Source: Agapetus fuscipes
Taxonomy: Eukaryota; Arthropoda; Insecta; Trichoptera; Glossosomatidae
DNA: 64,000 nt
Reading direction: 5' to 3'
Assembly (NCBI GenBank): GCA_951799405.1
Contig: OX637346.1
Span: forward strand, 8,269,215-8,333,214
Each line of letters begins with the position of its first letter. Position 1 is the stretch's first letter. A program made the position numbers and the translations under genes. Under the pieces are notes generated by a model. The model did not search any database, was not told where the DNA came from, and worked only from the letters and a program-made list of their open reading frames with translations. Below, one piece after another: positions 44,524 through 53,690 of the stretch.

Positions 44524-44765
44524 AAAACATTTTCTAGGATGACTTTTTTTCCATGAATTTAAAAATTATAATTACTCAGCGTTAAAAGATGGCTGAAAAT
44601 TGAAAATGCATTTTCAGGATAAAAATACCGACGGCTGCATTACTTTGCACTTTTCTCTTTTTTTCGTAACCAGAGCAAGACTCATTCTTTAAAAAGCTTT
44701 GTGCGCTTGTATTATACGTATCTCTATCCTTCTTGAACAGTGGTTCTTAAACTTTTTTTTGGACC
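44524..44765. repeat. Direct repeat Y' (242 bp, right)
   Basis: Identical to 42814-43055 with no indels. Beyond it the sequence continues AGGGATCGTTTG, so the hAT-like end at 44738 probably runs on here as in the undisturbed locus. Confidence 0.95.
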
Positions 44766-44766
44766 A
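44738..44766. mobile_element. hAT-like terminal repeat
   Basis: CAGTGGTTCTTAAACTTTTT followed by TTTGGACC resembles the ends of Charlie-type hAT transposons. No matching opposite end or transposase was found nearby, so only an end is claimed. Confidence 0.35.
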
Positions 44767-45263
44767 GGGATCGTTTGTTTTTGTTTTCGATGAAGGACAT
44801 GGCATAACTAGTTTTTTTTAATAAAAAATCTACGATGCAGAGGAAGAAGGGGTTAAAAAGACACAAAATATCAAATTTTGTAAAATGAAAATTATACGAA
44901 TAGGATATTTAGTTAAACTTAGGACCTTTCTTCGCAAACCGTTCCTAGGAAAAATCTCGAGAAGATGATAAAAAAAATCCCGAGAGCTTTATACTTCCAG
45001 GATTTGAATCAGCTCATGAACTTTTCCACCTTTACGCAGTTCACGAGAACAGCAACCATCAGCAACAATGGCCAACGCAACAAGTCACTGCCTTTAGAAG
45101 ATAATGATGAATATCCAGCTGTACAATAATTATATTGTGTAACCTTAATGATTTATTATTCCATCCATCCCGCCCTGACAAAAAAGTGGTATTTTCGCTG
45201 TAACTTCTCGCGGTCTACTTACAAGATTAAGAGCTACGGTTCTAGAGATTCTGACGTCACTTT
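44767..45263. other. No gene seen
   Basis: Possibly the interior of the hAT-like element whose end is at 44738; no transposase frame. Confidence 0.3.
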
Positions 45264-45497
45264 TCTAATCTAAATATGTTACATTAGAGATTCACATTAC
45301 ATGCATTCTCACAACCAGACACGTACAAGTTCGCGCTTGCACATTCCTCATGTGAACCTACAACATAAAAACCAAATCTCAAATGGACATACACCCTGCA
45401 ACTCTTGCCGTCCTTCCCTGAGACAGGGGTGACATTGGCAAAGTGAACCATTTTTACAGCATGGGTGGTCAGCCGCATACCAACCTATAAGTCAAGG
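45264..45497 (-). mobile_element. Rep-C, near full-length, GATTA-tail subtype
   Basis: TCTAATCTAAATATG tail, AGTTCGCGCTTGCACATTCC, GAGACAGGGGTGACATTGGC and CCAACCTATAAGTCAAGG. The similarity to 51221-51466 continues about 45 bases past the usual boundary. Confidence 0.85.
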
Positions 45498-45787
45498 AAC
45501 ATACACGACAAATTACATTTTATACATCACTAAATAATAATATCTATGGACAACAAACAGAAAACTGAAACTATCAAAATCTATCGCAATCTTTTCAAGC
45601 TGAAAATATCAAAACTGAAATGAAGCGAGATTCTTTTGATGGCGATTCTGGACCACAGAATCCGAGTTGAAAATCAAATTGAATGTGTTTGTTTGCACGT
45701 TGTTGGCGTATTTGTTAAAACCCGGTGATTCCTCAAACAATCGCCTACACATGTGTGCAATTCGGCACACATACCCACATGAGTGTA

Positions 45788-46439
45788 CACTAGGGTGGGT
45801 TGATTATGTATGGACAGTTTTTATGTATTTCTAATACTATTTATTCTTTTCTAGAGTATTGTAACAGGTCTCAAGAAATATGTAGAGCTATTAGTAATAT
45901 CTCTTGCGTTTATTTTATTATTCGGTCACCGTATTCAGGCTACACGGTGCTCTTATAAGTGTGATTTTTTTTTGAGTAAGATAAGGCAAGTTTTTTTTAA
46001 ATGTAAAACCTTTTTTCGTTTATGTTAATTCATTGCAATAATGAAAAAGCATAATGTATACTTTATTAAAAAAAATATTATCGACTTGGGGTTACAATCT
46101 ACATTAATTTCAATGTAGTTTTCAAATGACTGCATTGTGTATGACTTGGTTTCCACATGAATCTATCTATTCTGGCGTCTTGAAAATAAGACTGAAATTT
46201 AGACCTCTGCCGCAGTTATAAACTTGACTCCTTTGAACTTGTCTCTAACGTTTGGCCATGACATTGAAAAATAGGAAAGTCAATGTAGAAGATAATTTGT
46301 ATTTGTTATTCGAGGAGCTGAAAGATATCATCCGATTTGTGTGAGATTTTTTACATCGCATTCGCGCATCCGTGTACAACTAGTATTTTCAACTCCTAAT
46401 TTTTCTTAAAGTCTTATTTTTAATTGGTCCACCTTAGTG
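45788..46439. mobile_element. Possible DNA transposon with CACTA-type ends
   Basis: CACTAGGGTGGGTTGATTA at the left and the complement of CACTAAGGTGGACCAATTA at the right form imperfect terminal repeats 652 bp apart. No transposase inside and no clear target duplication. The superfamily is not assigned. Confidence 0.35.
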
Positions 46440-46995
46440 CACAAAGTACACACATGTGTGTGCAGACAATTGCCACACATGTGTCCGTACATGTTGCAGC
46501 ATGTTCGTCAATATCACACACGGGGGAACGTGCTTGTGAATGAATGCTTGCGATGCCATTTGATTGAACTGCGACCTTACGGAAGATCCGAAACACCTAA
46601 AAAACCACCTTTTTTTTGGCTACATGAATTTTAATGTTAGGTACAGCTATTTGTTTTTAAGAGGAAATAACTTAATGGTCATTATAGTTCTACGTTAACA
46701 TACCACAGCTAATTAAGATGATACGTTTCAGCTTACTTTCCGTATTTTGTAATTAATTAATTAATTAGTTTTAATTACATAAAAAATATATTTTGATAAT
46801 GCTAATGGTTTCAAATCCTGATCTAATGTTTTTCACAAAACAGCATTGTATTATAATCTTCATATATTTTATATTTCAGTTGTACGTTAATTGGAAAAAA
46901 TATAATAAAGTAACATACATGGCATGATTATGAATTAAAGAAGGCCCATCGCAGTGAAATATACATTTTTTGGTTTTCATTCATGAAATTTTCAG

Positions 46996-47210
46996 CAGAC
47001 AGGGATACATCCAATATGGGCAGCCGTTGCCCTCAATCGCCATACACATTACGTAGCAGACACCAGCATGCATGACTCGCGAACATTCGAGTACTTCTGC
47101 GGGGGCGAATCGTTTGGTCAGCGATTTTCCTCCACAGCCAACACATCAATTAGCCGGTCAGCCAGTGTGTGCTCCATGTTACTGTACTACTGCCCGTGTA
47201 GCATACAACG
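46996..47210 (+). CDS. Candidate internal exon, 71 codons, unknown protein
   Basis: GC-rich island in AT-rich DNA bounded by AAATTTTCAG (acceptor, ending 46995) and CAACG|GTGAGC (donor at 47211). One plus frame is open throughout: QTGIHPIWAAVALNRHTHY, then VADTSMHDSRTFEYFCGGES, then a Ser/Thr-rich stretch and CSMLLYYCPCSIQR. The exon would end in phase 2. No family recognised. The minus strand has a competing 53-codon frame (CVGCGGKSLTKRFAPAEVLE onward), equally protein-like, so strand is uncertain; a GC-rich transposon fragment is a further alternative. Confidence 0.4.
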
Positions 47211-48864
47211 GTGAGCTGCGGTGATGGATCACTTGTACCCCTATTAATTTATGTGCTCCTGATACTTTACAATGTACAAATTTAATAATTGTATTTCTAT
47301 CTATTTTGTTGTTGCATTTCAGTTCCTAATAATATTTTAGTTCGTCCACAAAAATAAGACGGAGGTTTATTAAAGTTCCATAAAAAAAGAGAACAAGATT
47401 GAACGGATCATGACTGATTCGAATATAACAAAATACGACAAAACAATATACCTACTCTACATGACATACCTAACGCAAATAAAAATACCACAAACGCCAC
47501 GTGACAAAACAGAACATACCACAGGACGCATTCTTACTAAAAAAAATATCCGTGGTTTCAGAGGGCTCTTGAGGAGTGACACACAAAAACGACGCTCTTT
47601 AATTATGTGTACCTTTCAAATAAATTATCCTTGTGTATATATCGCAATCAAAACAATTGCATTGTTTTCTAAAAAGTTGGTCGAAAAATTGGGCTTTATT
47701 GTTTTATTAAAATCCTAGCCTAACTTTACTTAGATATATGTATAAATAGGATAGCTGGGAATCTTAAAAAAGGAAAAATTAGACCCCAATTTACGAATAC
47801 ACGTTCTTATACGAGTAAGTACTTATGTACGTTAATTATGTATGTAGTTATTGAAAACAGCGCAAAGAAGGACACCCACGCATCAAAAAATAATAATCTG
47901 AAAGAAGATAAATGAAAAAAGAGTATCCTTCGCGGAATTCATATTGTTATTGTTAAGATCAAAATTGCTAAAGAATTTTTGCTAAGCCGGTCAAGGCAGT
48001 GTGTAATTTTGTTATCTGCCCACGGGGCTTTAGATGTGATTGCTATAACTCTGTATTGCTTTGAGCAATTGATTTTCTTGTTTGACCAATTAAATATTGC
48101 TCAATCAAAAAAGTACAAAAATGTTTGTATTACACTAACTCAGTGGATTGGTATAGAATAATCTGTGGAATAAGTAAGATTGCTTTGAAAATATAGTGAA
48201 AGAAATTCTTTCTTACGAATTCCCTGCCATCGCATGTAAACTGAATCATTCACAAGAGGTGGTGTAGTATACTTCATACATTTTTATTTATACGCGAGAG
48301 ATGAGTATTTACGGAATGTTTTCTACTAGGGGAGCAGTTCTAATAAATCTTTTTGAATACTAGGAACGTATTGATTTAAGTTTGCTATGGCTCTTGTGAC
48401 CGTGATTCTAAGAAGAAAAGTAATGAATCCTTAGTTTAAGATTGTTTCACAGCTTATGAGATATTTAATACTTTTCTGCATTCAACATTCAAGATTTTCT
48501 TATTTGAAATCTGACTCGTATACTGGAGACTTCTTTATATTGCGAAAGATCATCTTAAATTTAATGAGTATTTTGAAATGATTCCACAAGTCATAAATTG
48601 CATTGGATCAATTTAATGCGAAAGAAAATCATAACTTGTAAGTAAAATTGGAAACGAATCCACATTTTAATTTCACAAAAAGACATGAATTCAACATTGC
48701 AAAAAACAAGATTTCTTTGAGAGACGCAAAAAATATGTATTCCGAAGTTCTCGCCACGTTGTACCCAAAGGAGTCACATTTTGTGAATGGAACCAATTTA
48801 TTTTCAGGGGTGAGAGTTTTCTAGTTTCCGCAGGAGTAGTTTCTCATTTCTTGTGAAAGCTGCG
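47211..48864. other. No gene seen
   Basis: Starts with the GTGAGC donor of the candidate exon. Contains the SINE-B scrap at 47560 and AT-rich DNA. Confidence 0.35.
47560..47600 (+). mobile_element. SINE-B 3' fragment
   Basis: CAGAGGGCTCTTGAGGAGTG and ACACAAAAACGACGCTC match the 3' end of the 43056 copy. Confidence 0.5.
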
Positions 48865-49235
48865 TAAACCTTGGCAGTACCTACAATGACTTGTGTAAGA
48901 AGAAAAAATCGAGACGGTAAATCAAATCTGGAACTCTTAAAAGAATCGAACCTTAGTCCTTTGGCTTCGAATGCAAGCACTCTTCTTTCTAGCTATCGAA
49001 CTTTCATTTTCATTTTAAGTTTATGCTACTTACCCAAAATCAAAATACCGGCAAGACTTTACCTTACCAGTTTACCAGATTACCTTACCCTTACCAGTTT
49101 TAACACTGAAAATTCATTATAAATTGTAAAAATAACTTAAAAGAAAACAGTTCGTCATTTCAATTAAAAATAAATTAATCCCAATTGCCACATGCGACGC
49201 TTACGGGGACAACGCGACAAGTTGCGTTTTTTGCT
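48865..49235. mobile_element. SINE-A, rearranged
   Basis: The tRNA-like head is in minus orientation (complement of about 48935-49005, with GAGTGCTTGCATTCGAAGCC and GGTTCGATTC), while the body after it is plus (CAAAATACCGGCAAGAC at about 49040) and the 3' end is plus (GCCACATGCGACGC, GGACAACGCGACAAG). The middle has repeated TTACCAGTTTACCAG. Confidence 0.45.
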
Positions 49236-49542
49236 TTGCTTTGAGTAACTGATTTTTTCATGTTTTAGTTTATATCGCTAGAAGAAGTGCTTTAGGAAAT
49301 CGTGGTTGGAAAACATTTTGCTGGGTGTAACTTTTAGTAGTAATTGAACTTATTATGAACTATTACTCATGACAAACATCTTTACTACAGGATTTTCACA
49401 CATTTGTTGTGTTTTCTCTCGTAGAAATTAGGAAAAAGGTGCATTTATTTGCGAAACCCATGTTACTTCAATATGCCACTTATTCAGGTTTACCTTAGTT
49501 GTCGATAATACTAAATTTTCTTTGATTTAAAATACAAAAATA

Positions 49543-49788
49543 TTACGTTTTCATGTGGGTGAACGACCGCCGCTCCTTGTCGTAATTGCGTAAGATGGTA
49601 GAACTGAATAATGTTCCTACAACCTCGCAGCCATTGCACCCTGCACACAGCGCCGCTTCATTAGAAGCTTTTGCTTGTAAATTAGCTCGTCTTGTTTTAC
49701 GGCCCCCAGTCTGACTTTGAGATGTAGCGAAATTATCAAAGAGATTGTATCTCCCGTCTCCTTCACTAGGCTTTCTAAGCACCCATGT
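49543..49788 (-). CDS. Candidate terminal or internal exon, 81 codons, Cys-rich
   Basis: The minus strand has a textbook acceptor, eight T then CAG, immediately before 49788. From there the frame is open: TWVLRKPSEGDGRYNLFDNF, ATSQSQTGGRKTRRANLQAK, ASNEAALCAGCNGCEVVGTL, then FSSTILRNYDKERRSFTHMK and T, with TAA at 49545-49543. A C-x2-C-x2-C cluster sits at about residues 48-54 and a basic patch at 30-35. The DNA is less AT-rich than its flanks. GTAATA overlaps the stop (AAAC|GTAATA), so it could be an internal exon rather than the last one. I cannot name the family; other exons would lie above 49.8 kb on this strand. Confidence 0.45.
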   Translation of the reverse strand, partial: TWVLRKPSEGDGRYNLFDNFATSQSQTGGRKTRRANLQAKASNEAALCAGCNGCEVVGTLFSSTILRNYDKERRSFTHMKT

Positions 49789-50352
49789 CTGAAAAAAAAT
49801 GTCACGGTTTAAAATGTAAGGGAGACTGTATACATGGCAACGTAGTAGATATACGTAGTCCTCTGATCTTCTTGGTCTCGCTTGTCGTTTTCATCCTGGG
49901 ATTGGTTAAAGAAAAACGAATTAGGTACTACCTACCGAAATACATAGTTTGCTACTACATTCCAAGGTTAAATACGGGATAAACTAAATATTTTTTGTTG
50001 TAGTTAAAAATTGGTTTAAGCACTTAAGATTTTTGTAATTTAAAAAAGGCACTGAATAACTAACACTGTAAAGGACAGTTGGTTCCAAAATGTACGGAAA
50101 TTTTAGCGACGTGTGAGATACAAAATTAAGTTGCTCTGTTGATGCTGTCTGTATGATACGAGTATTTCTAAACTTCTCATTTACGCATGTAAATATTCTT
50201 CTTTTTCTTAGTTTAAAAAAACATAAATTTGGTAGGCAGGTACTAAGTTCATTTTTTAATTAATTGTTTATTAATAACTGAAGCTTCGTATTTAAAGCAA
50301 TGTATGTAATTCTTATATTTTGTATTGTTTGTGTATTATTACTGTGAAAATT

Positions 50353-50449
50353 CATATTGTTTAATTTATAATTTTTTGAATGAATTCAAACCAACACTGT
50401 TTATTTTCACAATAAAATTTATTTAAAAAATTATAAATTAAACAATATG
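50353..50449. repeat. AT-rich inverted repeat
   Basis: Arms CATATTGTTTAATTTATAAT... (50353-50381) and their complement (50421-50449) match at 28 of 29 bases, with a 39-base loop. Foldback element or chance stem. Confidence 0.55.
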
Positions 50450-50795
50450 TAATTCTTGTTAGGATGTGACATATCTTCATTTATTTTTTCGTTTGACGTC
50501 TTTATAAACCCTCATCTTGTATTCAAAACGGCAAAGAAAAAAATGCACGAACTTACTCAATAATCAGAAGAGTTCTGTATAAAATACTTAACGCACCCCT
50601 CTCCACATCGCAGTCTGGATCCATCCGCTGGTTCACGAGCTCAACTCCCGCAGGTGAACTTGTTTTCAATTCATTCCCAAAACGCCTTTGAGTTTACGAG
50701 ACACGCTGAGTACGTTTTAGATTTGATTTATACGTTACCATACATTTTCCTTCCATGCTACGAGCACTCTTATTATACCCTTCTTCAACTGTGTC

Positions 50796-50880
50796 TCAAG
50801 TATAAAACGGTGTGCTTAAACTGAACTGAAGCGTTTTACCTAATTGTATATTTTAATTAAACGCTCTTTAGAGGCGCTAA
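50796..50880. mobile_element. MITE-D, left half
   Basis: TCAAGTATAAAACGGTGTGC, GAAGCGTTTTAC and centre AAACGCTCTTTAGAGGCGCT. The right end is absent. Confidence 0.5.
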
Positions 50881-51220
50881 TCAGATTCAATTTTTTTTTT
50901 GTTAACTGTCTTATTCCTGACCCTATTTCTGCAATCATTTTTCTTTTTTTTTGCTCTAATAAACATGTTTTTCTAAAATTAATACAACTATCTATATGTT
51001 TTACAATTAAATAAAGTGTTAGTGTATTTTTAAACATGCATTATGTAAGTTTATGCATGCATTTGTATGCATAAATGGACAGCTGATGAGCAAAGAAAAA
51101 TGACATATTATTTTCCAAATGAAATACCAAATACATTAAATTTAAGATTCTGAGAGAAGGAAAATTGACAGAATTGTCAGAAATAAAACGCGAGGCGTCT
51201 TGACATTTGACAGACCCTGT

Positions 51221-51466
51221 CTAATCTAATCTAATCTAAGTTGCAAAGATATGTTACATTGGAGATTTACATTACATGCATTCTCACAACCAGACACGTA
51301 CAAGTTCGCGCTTGCACATGCCTCATTGAACCTACAACATAAAAACCAAATCTCAAATGGACATACACCCTGCAACTCTTGCCGTCCTTCCCTGTAACAG
51401 GGGTGACATTGCCAAAGTGAACCATTTTATACCATGGGTGGTCAGCCGCATACCATAAGTCAAGGA
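51221..51466 (-). mobile_element. Rep-C, near full-length, GATTA-tail subtype
   Basis: CTAATCTAATCTAATCTAAG tail followed by the same body as 45264. It has a small deletion near the boundary (CATACCATAAGTCAAGG) and the same extended 5' flank. Confidence 0.85.
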
Positions 51467-51552
51467 ACATACACGACAAATTACATTTTATAAATCAGTA
51501 AATAATAATATCATCAAAACTAAACAAAAAACAAATTCCAATTCAACAAACG

Positions 51553-51660
51553 CTAGCCGCCAACATTACACATCAACCGCCATTTCTTTCTGTCCTTACA
51601 TACTTCTTTCATTTCCTCCAGAGTCATAACATTTTTCATACAGGCTTTTCTTTTATTGTT
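51553..51660 (-). mobile_element. RTE-like LINE 3' tip, diverged
   Basis: The minus strand reads RKACMKNVMTLEEMKEVCKD then RKKWRLMC, in register with the C-terminus of the LINE at 18961-21219, but ends in VGG and TAG rather than GGTGHP. No microsatellite tail is evident. It is adjacent to the 5' side of the Rep-C copy at 51221-51466. Confidence 0.7.
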
Positions 51661-51848
51661 ATATGTGATCATTATAACAATACCAGCTAACAAATTAAAA
51701 AAAAAAAAAAGTCTTAGTGTTATGTAACAACCATCATGGACGTGATAATTTCAGTACTAAAATATTACTTATACTCGTATATCGATGCCGAGCGTAATAT
51801 TTTTTAAAATCTTTGTATGCTAAAACAAACCAGCACTAGACCTGAAAG

Positions 51849-51893
51849 GGTTAAACGCAACGCTTGAGTTTATTCGTAAAGATTTATACTTGG
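51849..51893. mobile_element. MITE-D right end
   Basis: TTAAACGCAACGCTTGAG and TTTATACTTGGTGTAGTG. Confidence 0.4.
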
Positions 51894-52545
51894 TGTAGTG
51901 CTCGATTCAGATTAATTCCGCAAATCTCGATAGAGTGGTTTTAATATATTCCCGACTTCTGGGAATAATTCCAAATCGATCGTTGATTCACAGAACTCGT
52001 TCTAGATTACTAAAATATAACAATTACTTCCACGTTGTATCTCGTTGGGAATTAAACTCGTCTGTTTGGGGTATTCTGGGAATGTTTGTTTGTACGGGGA
52101 GCTAATGTACTGTCGCTTAGTTGAAAATGAATGTTCAATTTTGGATCTGCGGTTGACAGGTAGTCTATCAGGTAGGAAATCCTAAAATTGAAGGGCGAAC
52201 GTCTGTTTCCCTGTATTTTATGACGTAAATCTTTGTTACAATTTTCAATGAATGATGTTAGTATAAGATAAATATTGTCATGCCATTTTCCCTGAATAAG
52301 TAGACTAAAATGAATAAATGTTTTAGGCTTTCACAGCCAATTTGCTTGATTTTTTTCAAGTCTTAACCAAGGTCCATTACTTTTCTCTTATTTTTTTCTT
52401 ACTTATTTTTTTTTTTTTTAAGAAAATCCTGTGTGGGAGACTCCCTAGATTCTAGAGACTCTAGGAGTCTTATGTTTTATCTACTTATGTTTTGTTACTC
52501 CGTAAAAAGGTATTATTATTTGTTATTTATTAGTATTTGTGTTCC
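51894..52545. other. No gene seen
   Basis: Contains GTGGGAGACTCCCTAGATTC near 52433, the dispersed scrap also seen near 26687. Confidence 0.4.
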
Positions 52546-52720
52546 TTAACTTATAGTTTGGTGTTAGACTGACTGTTAAAATCGTTTCACTTGTACAATT
52601 ACCGTCCCTGCTTCAGGAAAAGGCCGGCAAGAGTTCCAGGGCTTATGCTCATTTGAACTTTTTTAAAAGATCTTACAAGTGTCTGCATGGGAAAGTACAT
52701 TAATTGTTGCTGGTATGGTC
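52546..52720 (+). mobile_element. Rep-C, 5' part
   Basis: CCTTAACTTATAGTTTGG start, GCTTCAGGAAAAGGCCGGC, TTACAAGTGTCTGCATGGG. It breaks off before the tail. Confidence 0.65.
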
Positions 52721-52754
52721 GAGCGCCAAATAGCCATGATCATCGCTGATCTTA

Positions 52755-52893
52755 TGTGAGGTTCGGTTTGTTTTGTATATACACATAGAGCATGTGTAAG
52801 CGCGAACTAACATGTGCCTGGTTGTCGGCATGCATTACATATGAGCCTTAAATGCCAATATATCTTTGCAACTTAGATTTTAGATTTTTAGAT
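52755..52893 (+). mobile_element. Rep-C, 3' part
   Basis: TTATGTGAGGTTCGGTTTG, GCATGTGTAAGCGCGAAC, GTCGGCATGCATTACATATG, tail CTTAGATTTTAGA. Possibly the rest of the copy at 52546 with a duplicated middle. Confidence 0.7.
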
Positions 52894-53119
52894 CCTTAGA
52901 ATGAATTCTTAGCGGAAATATACCTTATTACTTAAATTATTGCTTTGTAGATTACAAATAGACCTTATCTGCTTAATTATACTAATACCATTGAGTAATA
53001 TAAATTCTAAAATACTCCTTACAAATGAGCAGTCCGTAAATTGTTAGCTTAAACATCCCAGTGCTTCAACTTAAATCCATTACAATATTTCTCTATGCGC
53101 AAAAAGCACCGTGGCCTGT

Positions 53120-53205
53120 GGAATATTCCATAGCTCTAGTAGGTAATGTATTAGCCTGCTGGCTGACGTTTGGTACTCCGGATCCCAAGTCCACTCCAAA
53201 GGCCG
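53120..53205 (+). mobile_element. Possible tRNA-headed SINE or exon
   Basis: TAGCTCTAGTAGGTAATG and GGTACTCCGGATCCC are spaced like A and B boxes. Alternatively the 64-aa frame 53061-53255 followed by CCG|GTAAGC could be an exon. Neither is strong. Confidence 0.25.
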
Positions 53206-53621
53206 CAAATCTCTTCACTGCGAGCCGTGTGTCCGGTAAGCCAGCTCATTACTGACTGAATCTAGCTGTGATACGTACCGCGTACATATACTCATATTAC
53301 TTGGCTAGCTTCCATACTTTGGATCCTATCGTATTTGTATGTACTTGACATTTGGGTCTACGACTGAAATCGTAGAATCTAATGGAATATAGTGTTATGA
53401 AAGGGTTTTAATTTCTATTGATTTTAAATTTATCATTGGCTACAAACAACATTTTTGGATCATAATTACTACGTAATTTACTCTTACTTATTTTTTTGCC
53501 AATTCTAGCGAAGTTCGTCGATCGTTATGGCGTTTTCTCATGCCATTTTTAACAAACAAAAAAATAGGATTTTTTGTATTAACATTGTAAAGACTAAGGA
53601 AGAAAAAGTTTTTCTTCATTT

Positions 53622-53690
53622 GCGTTTCTATATTGAGCGCTTTCGACGATATGATCTCGTCATTATCAAGAAAGTGGTTAAAGAGAGATG
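53622..53690 (-). mobile_element. HH-like terminal fragment, second subfamily
   Basis: The minus strand reads CTTGATAATGACGAGATC then ATATCGTCGAAAGCGCTC, with a GACGA/TCGTC stem set before GAAA. It is the best preserved member of the second subfamily. Confidence 0.45.
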
